Shown here in pieces: positions 32,223 through 41,981 of a stretch of 64,000 nt of DNA. The DNA is from Kalaharituber pfeilii. Lineage: Eukaryota; Ascomycota; Pezizomycetes; Pezizales; Pezizaceae. The stretch covers positions 21,043 through 85,042 of the forward strand of contig WHUZ01000146.1 in NCBI GenBank assembly GCA_015179045.1, given 5' to 3'. The translations under genes and the position numbers were made by a program. The notes beneath the pieces are model-generated. The model saw only the letters and a list, made by a program, of their open reading frames with translations, was not told where the DNA came from and made no database searches. Each line of letters starts with the position of its first letter. The stretch's first letter is position 1.

Positions 32223-32611
32223 AGGACTAAGGTCCCTAGGACCTCTAGAACAGGCAGTACGGGATGGACGCCGACACCTGAAAGTGGACTAAGACCACAG
32301 AATAGTAGAACTCATGATGTTTGACATAGGCACCAATGAAGGAATCAGGAGAATTGAGAGGGGATTAAGAGCAGACAATCCGGAAGTACTGGCAAACCGA
32401 CCACCAAGAAGACTCATAGACAAACAGATCTCCATAAAGAAGGACAATAAAGCAGTTTCCTTCTTTATGGCCAAACAAGTAGTGGAAACACTCGGGTCCG
32501 GGCTGAACTTCAGAGGAGAAACAATCAAGGTGCAACTGAGACAAGACCTGGGAAAGGATATGGGGAAGGCACGACGATACAGATACACTACTCTAGATGG
32601 ATATTGTTGAT

Positions 32612-34215
32612 ACTTCGTGGCCGGACAAGTAATCCAGTGGCTTCATCTCTCCGTCCCACACCGTCGCCCCCGTTCCCATCTCTTCTCCCCCCCGCCGTCC
32701 CATTTCCAAAACCCCCCCCTACTCTTCCCTTCTCAGTCATGCTGCCATCCGTATACACAGCCCCTGCCCCTTGCGTCGCCCAAAAGATCGCTGATTCCCA
32801 CTCTTCCGCTCCCCCTCTTTGCGACCTTCGCTGTTGACCTCTTCTACCTCCACCTTCATACATCTCCCTCCCCATGATACTTCGTCTACCCCCTCCGGCA
32901 TTACGAAGCTCACTGTGCTCTGCACTCTCCCCGCCACCGACTCGAAACCGTCCTTCTTCTGTACTGCCCACCCCACACTCCAGTCCTTCCAATCCCGGCC
33001 CCGCTCCTCCACGTCTCCTTCCCCCCTGAAGTCTGCGGTCCAGATGTCCCCGCACCCCTCCGGGTCCCCCATGCTCCTCGCCGCAAACCTCGCCTGTGCG
33101 GCATCTAAAGCTGTCTCCGCGCTCTCCACTCCGGCGATCCAGTTGACTTTCTGTATCGCTGCCCCGTGGACCGCGCCCGTGGCCTTCTTCAGTACCTGGT
33201 ACTGAATCTTCTCCATTTCCCTTTTCCACTCCTTTTGTCCACGCCACCCTATTTCCGACCCCCACATCATCACAGCCCTTATCATTCCCGTGTACAACTG
33301 TCTCCAGCTGCGCGGGCTCATTCCCCATTGCCCCGCACCCACCCCCATCATTGCCCCTGTGAGCTTTCTTGCCTTCTCTATCCTTGCCTTCCAGTGGAAA
33401 TCAAAATCTAGAGTCGAGTCAAAGATCACTCCCAGCCACTTTACGCTCTCTACATCTTTCCTTTTCCTCTTTCCCTTGCCAAAGACAATGTCCTCATGCT
33501 TCGTCCCATCCAACGGCACCTCCCATTTCTCCGCCACCTTCCTCGTTATCCTTCCCAACTTCACTCTCAGTCTCTCCTGGTCCACCTCCCCCTCCCAGTC
33601 CCACGCCGTCACGTTGATATCGTCCACATACGACGGGACCTCACACTCTACCTCCGGGCATTCCCTCCTCAACCTCTCTTCTAAGTCCTCCAACATCGGC
33701 GCCAGCCATATCAGAAATATAACCGGTGACAGCGGTGAACCCTGAGGTACCCCCACATTTGCTCTTCCCTCTCCTCTCACCACTCCATCCCACTCCACCG
33801 TGAACTTTCTTTCCCTAAAAAAACCCTTCAACCACCCCGCCCACCTCCCCGCCCCCTTGTCTCTTCTCACCCTCCTCAGCACCTCCTCCCCTTTCACATT
33901 GTTGAAACCCCCCTCACATCGTCGAGGCTCCACACTGACCCGCCCTTTCTTGCCAGGCACCTTTGTGTTTTAGTCACTGCCCTCATCATCGCCTCTGCAG
34001 CGTTACGTCCCCTCCTGCCACCGAATTGATGCCGATGGAAGAGCTGATCTGCCTTTTGTAACTCATTTGCTACCACCTTCTCTCCCAGCTTCGCCACGCA
34101 GTTGATCAAGTTTATTGGCCTCCAACTCCTCACCTGAGACTTGTCCTTCCCGGGTTTTGGAATCATCACCGACTGTTCTAGGTCCTGGCGCAAGCAGAAT
34201 CCCATCTCCCTGCTC
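32612..34215 (-). pseudogene. LINE B ORF2: RT and start of RNase H, both ends missing
   Basis: The upstream RT segment (34205-33894) has MIPKPGKDKSQVRSWRPINL and LHRHQ-like FHRHQFGGRRGRNA. A 407-residue open frame (33960-32737) holds GVPQGSPLSPVIFLIWLAPM and the catalytic SYVDDINVTAWDW, then the thumb with WLGVIFDSTLDF and YTGMIRAVMMWGSEIGWRG. RNase H begins AVYTDGSMTEKG at about 32770 and breaks off at about 32612 with no tail. The long open RT frame is well preserved for this window. Frameshifts lie near 33900 and 32750. Confidence 0.8.
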
Positions 34216-34377
34216 TGTTGCCACTACCCTCTTCCCAATAGATCAACCAGCGCCAAGAAGATCATGAATTTCAGGAGTGTGATGATAGTGCAGATAATCA
34301 CACTCAGGATGTGACTGTTCTGCAGTCACGTAGGATAGTTCAGAAGGATACTGAAGTAGATACCGAAGTACTGGATT

Positions 34378-34865
34378 GTGACAGAGCCAGGAATAAGACA
34401 AGAATACAAAGCATCCAGAGCTGCCGAAAGAAACCAAGCCGGACTGAACTACCGCCCACTCCAAAAGGTCGACAAACGCCGGTATCTGGCCACAATGGCA
34501 GGGATATTGGGCAATAAGGGACTGAAGGAATGGAGATTCAGGATTGGAAAGGCCACCTCCCCGGAGTGCAGATGGTGCGGCGAAGCGCCGGAGACCTGGG
34601 ATCACATAAAGAGTAGCTGCTCGGCATGGAACAGGAAAACCGCAAGAGGAGCAGAGGTGATAAGACAGTTAGATAAGGACACAAACATGGCGGAAATATT
34701 GGAATGGGCGGGGGAGGAATAGGACGGTTCAATTTTCTTTACTCTTTCATTATCGATTTTTCTTTACTCTTTCATTATCATTTTTCCATCATACCACTTT
34801 AACTAAACATCGCCATAGCCCATAGGGCGGCATGCGATTAATGAAATAAAAAAAAAAAAAAAAAA
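34378..34865 (+). mobile_element. 488-bp truncated LINE A copy
   Basis: It encodes only the last 115 or so ORF2 residues (GLNYRPLQKVDKRRYLATMA), the zinc finger CRWCGEAPETWDHIKSSC (CX2C...H...C) and the C-terminus DTNMAEILEWAGEE. An AT-rich 3' UTR, tail hairpin and poly(A) follow. It is flanked by GAAGTACTGGATT at 34365-34377 and 34866-34878. This copy ties the A tail to ORF2 most clearly. Confidence 0.95.
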
Positions 34866-34878
34866 GAAGTACTGGATT

Positions 34879-35092
34879 AGGGGGTCTGGTGGCGTGGTGG
34901 ATAACGATATGAACATGGGTATGAACATGGGTTGTATGTACTAGTAGACTAGCGGATGCTTTAAATATATATCTGGCTAGCGCCTCTTATCCCTACTTCC
35001 ATCCAGTCAGAAAAGTGACTGGATGGAGACATTCCGGGAACGTTTCTCCGCCAGTCTTTGTACACTGACACTACGCCTGATGGACGCGGCAA

Positions 35093-35098
<6 letters not shown>
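34879..35098. other. Intergenic stretch
   Basis: No feature is seen. Confidence 0.35.
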
Positions 35099-35126
<28 letters not shown>

Positions 35127-35166
35127 ATATCATTCCTCGCATCCCGCCCTAGGGGCTATAGCGAGA
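35099..35166 (-). mobile_element. LINE A tail insertion ending in (TA)n instead of poly(T)
   Basis: A (TA)n run, then CATTCCTCGCATCCCGCCC and the hairpin. The imperfect duplication GGCAACTTATA / GGCATCTTATA flanks it. Confidence 0.7.
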
Positions 35167-35547
35167 GGCATCTTATATGTTGCTGCAACCAGAGGTGGAT
35201 TTTGCTCGGGCATGCCTGCATTGTGACGGCTTTGTGGTCATGGCTGAATGGATCTTTTGTAGTTCTAGTACTTAATATCAATCAACACCGGCTGTTTCGA
35301 ATACGATGAATCAACCATGGAATTCCCATGCCGTTTATTACCTTCACATTCTTATGGCCTCACTGTATGAGCTTCTGATCGAAAGTCGGGTGCTGTATAC
35401 GTTACCTACAAAGAATAATGGCTGTACAAGAATTCCGAACTTTGAATTACAGTAGCTGGTATCTCCAATAAACTTCGGTGCCGGTGTAAGGAAGGCTCAA
35501 TAGCATCCACCTCTCTCTTGCACAGGACCCTAGGATCTACAGTAGTG

Positions 35548-35795
35548 TGGCCCGGTCGGGGGGGAGAAGGACATCAGGAAACCCCCCAAGACGGAGACAG
35601 GGACACACTGGCAGGACTGCTGGAATGGGTTGGACGGTCATAGGCTTTCTTAGTATTCACTTTCATTTCTTCTCCCATTTTCTCTCATTTTCTTCCAATC
35701 TGTTATCCCCTCCATGTATTTAAACAATACCTCGCCATAGCCTCACAGGCGGCATGCGAGTAATGATATATATAAAAAAAAAAAAAAAAAAAAAA
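35548..35795 (+). mobile_element. Truncated LINE A copy with ORF2 C-terminus
   Basis: The last ORF2 codons end TLAGLLEWVGRS, then come a 3' UTR, a tail of the CCT-AGG stem type and poly(A). The near-duplication TCTACAGTAGTG / TCTACGTAGTG flanks it. Confidence 0.8.
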
Positions 35796-35810
35796 TCTAC
35801 GTAGTGGGAC

Positions 35811-35875
35811 GTCCCTGCCATAGGCTGGTAGCCTGTATGCGGGGTTATGTGACCCCCAACCCCCCCCCAAAAAAA
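35811..35875 (+). mobile_element. LINE B-related tail, variant C
   Basis: CCCTGCCATAGGCTGGTAGC, then CGGGGTTATGTGACCCCCAA, a C9 run and a short A run. No clear duplication. Confidence 0.6.
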
Positions 35876-35930
35876 TATAGTAGCAGGACTTCTCCTGGCA
35901 GGCCAGGCTGGCCTGTCCGGTTGCAGGGGC

Positions 35931-36147
35931 AAAACCTCTCGGGACAGGCACTTTCTGCCTGTACGCACACTGGCCGTTTTTCCCACTTATGATCGCCTGG
36001 TCTCAGCCTGGGCCTCAGCTTGAGTCCGAGCTGGCCATGGAATTGCCCCAAAATACCGGTAGCCTCTGCTTGTCTGAGAATGCTTTCACTTGATCTGCCA
36101 GTAGTACAGCAACGCATAGGGAGGAAAGTGCAGAAAGATTTTTTGCG
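35931..36147. repeat. Left arm of a 2.2-kb-spaced inverted repeat
   Basis: About 217 bases match 37898-38104 in inverted orientation with only a few differences (shared AAAACCTCTCGGGACAGGC, ATTGCCCCAAAATACCGG and TCACTTGATCTGCCAGTAGT). It may be the long TIRs of a degraded DNA element, or two dispersed copies. Confidence 0.75.
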
Positions 36148-36504
36148 CACTGATGTAGTTGGTAGAGGCTTGCTACACACGGATGAGGCTTGCAATATCC
36201 ATGCATTTATTGTTTACACTAGACAAATACCTACTAGACGAGAACAACCTACTAGTAGGGATTGATTGATCGTCTCTATTTCTTTAGCCTCAAATAAATA
36301 AAATAATAACACACCGTACTAGTAATTGTTTTATTGCATACTTATCCATTTGCATTTTCATGACAGACATACGAGAATATAAGCTAACAACTAGATATGC
36401 TCTATACTATATGCAAGGACCATAGGGCAGAAAGGTATCATGGAGAGAGGTATGTACAGCAGCAGGTAGGAGTAGTGGTATATGAGTGACAGTGAGTACG
36501 AATA

Positions 36505-36760
36505 CCAGCAGGTGGTATGAGTGATAGTATAATGGAGGTGGTATTTTTTTTTTTTTTTTTTTTCATTACTCACGTGCCGCCTGGTAGGCTATGGCGAGAT
36601 GGAGGTGGTAAGTGCAGAGGGTTACCATCTGCCAGGCTAAAAAGATACTTAACTAGCAATGCTTACTATACTCATTTATGCGACCGCAACGCCATCGGCT
36701 ATCATACATCGCTCATGTCATATTTGCATCAACCAATCGCCCATCTATGGTTGCAGCAGT
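36505..36760 (+). repeat. Dispersed ~190-bp repeat, copy 3 (diverged)
   Basis: It shares ATAGTATAATGGA, GAGGGTTACCATCTGCCAGG and an AAAAAGATACTTAAC block with the copy at 60085-60310. It is split by a tail insertion at 36544-36598. Confidence 0.6.
36544..36598 (-). mobile_element. Tail-only LINE A insertion
   Basis: Poly(T) plus a hairpin of the CCT-AGG stem type, flanked by ATGGAGGTGGTA at 36532-36543 and 36599-36610. Confidence 0.9.
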
Positions 36761-36911
36761 TTCCCCGTAACAGATAGCAAGCAATAGTCATAATAGTATA
36801 TATCTGATATAACTGACTTTTGGCAAGTATAGAGAATTGCCAGTCCATTAGGTTAAAAAGACAATTCAGAGTAGGGCAAAGGAGAAGGGGACCCACTAGT
36901 GGAACTGATGA

Positions 36912-36949
36912 TTTTTTTCTATTTTTATATTATTTAATCGCATGCCGCC
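36912..36949 (-). mobile_element. Ultrashort LINE A insertion (15 tail bases)
   Basis: A T-rich leader, then TTAATCGCATGCCGCC only, flanked by GGAACTGATGA at 36901-36911 and 36950-36960. Confidence 0.85.
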
Positions 36950-37059
36950 GGAACTGATGAGATGGATGGGACGCAAAGGATGAAATGGGCTTTTTACTTT
37001 CCTATGCTACATAATTACTTCTTTTGTTCTTCCTATCCCCTCTCCTTACTTATTCCCTA

Positions 37060-37130
37060 TATACTTAATATTTTCATAGCCCATAGGGTAGCATGCGAGT
37101 AATGATAATATTTAAAAAAAAAAAAAAAAA
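37060..37130 (+). mobile_element. LINE A tail, mutated hairpin
   Basis: TTTTCATAGCCCATAGGGTA, GCATGCGAGTAATGATAAT and poly(A). The outer stem is lost on the 5' side. The 5' boundary is unclear. Confidence 0.6.
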
Positions 37131-37544
37131 GATAGTTGCCTAGCAATATCCGCTAGTCCTCTGTGCAATTCATAACTGCGATTATCATATATGACCATCC
37201 TAACGCATATATATACTCAGTACATATTTGGCTGTGTACTGCTCTCATACAAGTATTGTGCCTCTACTCAGCACTTGCACTAGGTGAGCCTCAATAGCTA
37301 ATACATATTTGTAAACTCCGTTCAGCAATGTGCTGAGTTGGCATGCCTTCAAGGTCACAGGTCACCATAATCATAGTAGGTAGAGTGTCAGTGAGCGTTG
37401 CATGCATAAGATATACAAGTATAATAGCAATAAGTATCACAATCAGTAACTCTATACTTGCTACTCTATTGTTTTCATGCCCAGATAGCAAACCTATAAC
37501 TTCATTGCGTAGTTCACAATTATGGCAGAGAGTAATGTCAAGAT

Positions 37545-37697
37545 AATCTAGTTAGACAGTGTAGGGTTAGGATTGGTGACTTTTGGCGAGAATGCTTCGG
37601 TCGTTGTATTTAACCTTCTTTTATTTTAGCTAAACATCGCCATAGCCCATAGGGCGGCATGCGATAAATGATATAAAAAAAAAAAAAAAAAAAAAAA
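37545..37697 (+). mobile_element. LINE A 3' UTR and tail (ORF1-type UTR)
   Basis: GGGTTAGGATTGGTG and TAACCTTCTTTTATTT match the 3' UTR of the ORF1-only element at 17.97-18.07 kb. The tail and poly(A) end at 37697. Confidence 0.75.
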
Positions 37698-37897
37698 TCT
37701 CACAAAAATGCAAGATTGGCCAAAAAAAATATGCAGTATTAGAATTTATAACTTAAACAAGCAATTTTCAAAAATAGCTAGGTAATGCCCGCAGGTGGCT
37801 TGAAACTAGGGCACAGACTATGTCCTGGTGATTACCACTTGTCCCTACTTGTCTAGCGTTAGGAAAAAATGCATGGGTATTGTGGGGGCTACCGTTG

Positions 37898-38104
37898 CCA
37901 AAAAATCTTTCTGCCCTATGCGTTGCCATACTACTGGCAGATCAAGTGAAAGCACTCTCAGACAAGCGGAGGCTACCGGTATTTTGGGGCAATTCCATGG
38001 CCAGCTCGGGCTCAAGCTGAGGCCCAGGCTGAGACTAGGCGATCATAAGTAGGAAAAACAGCCAGTGTGCATACAGGCAGAAAGTGCCTGTCCCGAGAGG
38101 TTTT
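37898..38104. repeat. Right arm of the inverted repeat
   Basis: Inverted match to 35931-36147. Confidence 0.75.
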
Positions 38105-38301
38105 GGTAAATCCACAGCCTTGTTGGTTGCAGGGGCGTTTACAGGGCACTATATCGTGTCTGCAGGGGGCTGTACGGTGTCTACAGGGGACTGCATAAGC
38201 CTTCAGTCACATGCCAGACTCAAATTGTATGTATGTCTTCTGTAAAACCAATAGGAATGTCTGCTTCTTGGCTCATACCTCACTCATACCTCTACCAATC
38301 C

Positions 38302-38357
38302 TTTTTTTTTTTCTTTATTTCATTACTCGCGTGCCGCCTTATAGGCTATGGCGAGGA
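38302..38357 (-). mobile_element. Tail-only LINE A insertion
   Basis: T-rich run and a hairpin of the CCT-AGG stem type, flanked by ACCAATCC at 38294-38301 and 38358-38365. Confidence 0.85.
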
Positions 38358-38523
38358 ACCAATCCATTACCCATGCAGCAGTATGACTACAGCTCACCCT
38401 TTGGGTGCACAAATTGTGGAGGCTTCAATTGCATCCATGTTACCACTTCATCGACAAGCTCCTCTAACTGGAGGGCAGTTTGCATATGGTTTATTGAGAA
38501 CTCTACTACTCCATCGGCTAGCC

Positions 38524-38582
38524 CTGCCATGGCGAACAGCTGCACGCGGGGTCACGTGATGGACAAAAAAAAAGAAAAAAAA
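38524..38582 (+). mobile_element. Tail-only LINE B insertion
   Basis: CCCTGCCATGGCGAACAGC...GGGGTCACGTGATGG, then an A-rich end. No clear target duplication. Confidence 0.75.
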
Positions 38583-38794
38583 GGTCACTTGTAGAAAAAC
38601 AAGCATTTCAGCAAATTCTGTCCTCCAAAGACTTGGAATGTTATGTGCAATTACACCAGTGAATGGCAAGGCAGCTCAGGCAACAGTTTACACGTGAGCA
38701 GCAGCCGATCTTCCTTAAGGGTGCACACCTGCTGTTACTGAACCTTCTTTAAGGTGGAAAAAAACAAAAGGTCCGGCAACGCGGCAGGCATGAA

Positions 38795-39000
38795 TTTTTT
38801 TTTTTTTTCCTTTTATTTTTTTCCTTTTATATCATTACTCGCAGGCCGCCCTATGGGCTATTTTTTTTTTTTTTTTTTATTTCATTACTCGCATACCGCC
38901 TATCAGGCTACGGCGAGGTGTTAAGTACAGAATGCGTGAATCGCAGATGGATAGATAAGAAAAGAGCGTAAAGGAAAAATAACTATGGGCTATGGCGAGG
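38795..39000 (-). mobile_element. LINE A tail split by a second LINE A insertion
   Basis: T-rich run, CATTACTCGCAGGCCGCCC, then an interruption inside the hairpin (38862-38982), after which the tail resumes with GGCGAGG. Confidence 0.8.
38862..38982 (-). mobile_element. LINE A insertion inside another LINE A tail
   Basis: T18, a complete CCT-AGG hairpin and about 60 bases of 3' UTR, flanked by CTATGGGCTAT at 38851-38861 and 38983-38993. Confidence 0.85.
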
Positions 39001-39251
39001 GTCGGCATTGACTGGTATGGAGCTTACAGACCGTCAGGCAAAGGCTGCAAAGCGGTGGGCCCCGGTCAGAATAATATCAGGGTTAATGAGTTATCACAGG
39101 ATGTGATTCTGGTACAGGCCCGACACATGCCCTCAACTGCTCATATGAACCTCCTAAATCTTCCTTGCATATAGATTACTGTGGATCGACGGCCTCGACA
39201 TGCTTACTAACCACTGAAAATCGTCATGGTTCCGGTTCACTTTTCATACAA
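39001..39251. other. Intergenic stretch
   Basis: No feature is supported. Confidence 0.35.
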
Positions 39252-39266
39252 ATTTTTTTTTTTTTT
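39252..39266 (-). mobile_element. Poly(A)-only insertion with target duplication
   Basis: About 15 bases of T (with one A) are flanked by TTTCATACAA at 39242-39251 and 39267-39276. No tail sequence is present. Confidence 0.6.
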
Positions 39267-39355
39267 TTTCATACAATTATCTACATGAATACCACTTTAT
39301 ACCCATGCAAATACCCATGCTTCTTGATTTCCTGCAACTATATCCACACTGCTTT

Positions 39356-39609
39356 ATCTGTTCGATCGGTGCAGAGTATGGAGACGAGATGGCCGGGGGG
39401 AGAGGAGCACGTTAGGAGACTGCCGCGGGACAAAGGGGAGGGGGGGGAGGACCCGCTGAAGAAGTTGATGGAGATGCTTGGAGAGTGAATTTTATTTATT
39501 TTCTGCTGTCCCTAATCTTTTGTCTTTACATTACATTACTATATTAAACACATCGCCATAGCCCATAGGGTGACAAGCGATTAATGATATAAAAAAAAAC
39601 AAAAAAAAA
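39356..39609 (+). mobile_element. Truncated LINE A copy with ORF2 C-terminus
   Basis: The last codons end DPLKKLMEMLGE, then come a 3' UTR, a tail with ATCGCC/GCGAT outer stem, and A9CA10. Flanked by ACACTGCTTT at 39346-39355 and 39610-39619. Confidence 0.9.
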
Positions 39610-39619
39610 ACACTGCTTT

Positions 39620-39966
39620 TATTTTTTGGCTGGTTTTCTGCTTGGCTTACCGCTGGCTAACTCTGTGTAGGTGATAGGTGCGGATGCAGACCCGGTTTCT
39701 CGGCACCATCGATGCGAGGGTGTATTTTCAACACATTCACAAGTGAGCGAGGCTTAGAAGGCTTAGAAGATGAAGCTGATAGCTATTAAAATTAGTAGGG
39801 ATCTATTAATTAAAAGATATGTGGAAAAATACTTCTGAGTTCCTAGTGGTTATTTCAGCCGAATCCTGCACATCAACCACTGGAGAGTTATCTGAAGAAA
39901 CACCTGCTAGCTGGAGCCGGAGGAGTTCTGCACCTGTGATTGCTCTTGCAGTGGTAATAACCTTTC
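39620..39966. other. Intergenic stretch
   Basis: No feature is supported. Confidence 0.35.
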
Positions 39967-40019
39967 ATCGCCATAGCCCATAGGGCGGCAAGCGATAAAT
40001 GAGATTAAAAAAAAAAAAA
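39967..40019 (+). mobile_element. Tail-only LINE A insertion, hairpin exactly
   Basis: It starts at ATCGCCATAGCCC, the first base of the hairpin, and ends in poly(A). Flanked by AATAACCTTTC at 39956-39966 and 40020-40030. Confidence 0.9.
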
Positions 40020-40187
40020 AATAACCTTTCGTCCCTTATTATTTTTTTCCTTTGATCACCTATCCAATGCTGTTTCTAAGTCGCGAGTACATTCCTTGTC
40101 CAGAATACTATGAGTGAGAGACTGCACAGCCGCAGAGCTGAGTTTTTCGATTAGAAGTGGTATTTCGGTATTTCTGGTGCTGCTGGG

Positions 40188-40830
40188 TTTTTTTTTTTTT
40201 TTTTTTTTTTTAATATCATTAATCGCATGCCGCCCTAAGGGCTATGGCGATGTCTAGTTACATATGGAATAAAGGAAAGTTAAGTGTAAAAGTAGAAATC
40301 CCCAGAATTCCTGTGTGAAGGGGAAGTGGAATGGCAAGGTCTAAGGGGAAAACAGTCTCCGTCCGGGTCTACTTCCGTCCCCTGTCCCACTCGTATTGGC
40401 TGGCCTTCAGCTTCCCCCAAGTCTCACTTTGTCCAGCTCTGCCTGACCCTCCAGGTATACCACAACTGAGCTGGTGACCTTGCCTTCACTCGCCAGAATT
40501 GCCTTCTGTTTCAGCCATCGAATTCCCGGGATTTTTCTCAAGTCTTTGTTCGATGCCTCCAACCATCTCCGGACATTACTGAAGTCCTTCCGGAGGGCTA
40601 TTCCATGTACTATGAGGCCGTTTTTCGTTCTGGTGGTGGCCTCCAGGATGTCGGTTGGGGTTTTTTTCCGAGTGGGGATGGGGGGGTTTGGCGGGGAGCA
40701 GCATTTGATTGGTGCAAGGGCGGTGTTTCGGGGCCTCCTATTGGGTCTTGGCGCCGGAGGGGGTGTGGTTGCAACAATGGTGGTGAGCTGAAGATTCCTC
40801 GTAATTTCACCCCTCGGGGGAAATTTGCAA
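40188..40830 (-). mobile_element. ORF1-only LINE A derivative (broken ORF1)
   Basis: Poly(T), a tail with ATCGCC/GCGAT outer stem and a 3' UTR precede ORF1 read leftwards. The blocks GIALRKDFSNVRRWLEASNK, IPGIRWLKQKAIL, TSSVVVYL and DKVRLGG are present, but the frame stops right after GG. No ORF2 is present. The N-terminal half is Pro-rich. The 5' end is unclear. Confidence 0.7.
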
Positions 40831-40984
40831 TAGCGGGTATTTGGGTATAAAAATTAGATCAAAAGACTAAGCACGCTGAGAGCTTTCGATCTATGTAGGT
40901 TTCGCTGGGGGGGACGTTGTGGTTGTGGAGTCGCTTCCAAACGCTCGTCCTGGGGTGGTTGTTGTCCTCGTATACTCCGGAGAG

Positions 40985-41261
40985 GAACGCACCTACAATA
41001 CCAGGACGAAGTCGTCACCGAAGCAGGGACACGACAACTATCAAGAACGTAGAGAGCCGCGGAGAGGAACCGTCTTGAATTAAGTTACAGACCATTGACA
41101 AGGCTCGGGCGGAGAGTCTCAACGCTAGCTGGCCTGATAGGGGGGAAGGGTCTGAGAAAGTGGCAACACACAATCGGCAAGGTAGAGAGCCCGGAATGCC
41201 GGGGGTGCGGAGAAGAGGAGGAATCCGCCACGCACGTGCTCAACGGGTGCAGGGTATGGCA
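40985..41261 (+). pseudogene. LINE A ORF2 C-terminal fragment without tail
   Basis: It carries YQDEVVTEAGT, RNRLELSYRPLTRLG and the zinc finger CRGCGEEEESATHVLNGC, followed by RVWQ, where the match stops. The expected C-terminus and tail are missing and an unrelated, possibly LTR-like, sequence follows. There is one frameshift or stop near 41050. Confidence 0.7.
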
Positions 41262-41500
41262 ATGTAACCGGATACTGTATAGCGCGCCGGGTAAATAGCT
41301 TCACCCTAAAAGGTGACCTCTGACAAGCATTTCGGGATGTCGGTACAATACATACGGGTAAAAAGGATGCGACCTGAGTGCGTATTGCAGTCTCAAAAGT
41401 GTATATAAGTGGTGTTCATGGCTGTGTGTTCGCCGTTCTTTTTCTCTTTACGCAACCTCTTGTATTTAGTTTCTACTAAGTAGAGTGGTTACCTGCTGTG
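41262..41500 (+). repeat. Possible solo LTR
   Basis: It interrupts two LINE relics, starts TGTAACC and ends GGTTACC, and contains a TATA-like GTATATAAG at about 41400. No target duplication was found, so this is tentative. Confidence 0.3.
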
Positions 41501-41850
41501 CCGACCCGCTGAACTGCTGTCCTGCTGTGAACCTCGTACTGGCTCACTCTCAGCCATCTCCCACCTAGTCTCACCCGGTCTGCTTGCGTTGTGTCCTCCA
41601 AATACACTACTACCAAACTTGTCTTCTTGCCTTTCTCCCTCAATGTCGTCTCCTTGATGAGCCATCTGATCCCTGTTATCCTCCCTATGTCATTGTCGGC
41701 TTCCATCCATCTCCGAACATTCCCGAGATTCTTCCTCAGGGCTATTCGGGGGACTACGATGCCAGGCTTGGTGGTGGTGGCACCGGGGTGGATGGGTGTG
41801 TCAGGGGTCTGGCTTTGGTCTGGGGGATTTGAGGGGTTTGGGGTTTCGGC
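41501..41850 (-). pseudogene. LINE A ORF1 C-terminal fragment without tail
   Basis: MEADNDIGRITGIRWL, KKTSLVVVYL and DRVRLGGRWLRVSQYE match the conserved ORF1 C-terminus. Upstream on the minus strand the reading is Pro-rich, as in the intact copy. The tail that should follow at about 41500 is missing, perhaps displaced by the adjoining insertion. Confidence 0.65.
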
Positions 41851-41981
41851 TTGAGTCTATTATGATTGTATGTCAAATAGAGCAATTTGAAGTTCAATGA
41901 GCTGCGGAAAAATCTCAATACCGCAACACCCTGCAAACTAACATCATGACATACTTTCGGTATCCAAACCTCCTTCCAGCG

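Larger units (their letters stand above)
30304..32610 (+). pseudogene. Decayed ORF1-like protein region
   Basis: Open pieces lie at 30331-30618 (YERMQHTLVNCLAEEGHKIR, upstream open to 30304), 30779-31174 (charged, Thr/Arg-rich) and 32314-32610 (MMFDIGTNEGIRRIERGLRA, then a KQISIKKDNKAVSFFMAKQV segment). They share an orientation and are split by two LINE B tails and by stops. The layout (N-terminal helix, low-complexity centre, conserved C-terminal domain) is like a LINE ORF1 and might be that of family B. The ends abut other elements, so the boundaries are those of neighbours. I do not recognise the family. Confidence 0.35.

Noticed and set aside
32604..33745. Several Pro/Ser-rich plus-strand frames
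   Set aside because: They lie opposite the LINE B RT frame, whose motifs are clear.
41262..41500. Firm solo LTR
   Set aside because: Ends are almost right (TGTAACC...GGTTACC) but no target duplication or second copy was seen. Listed only as a low-confidence feature.
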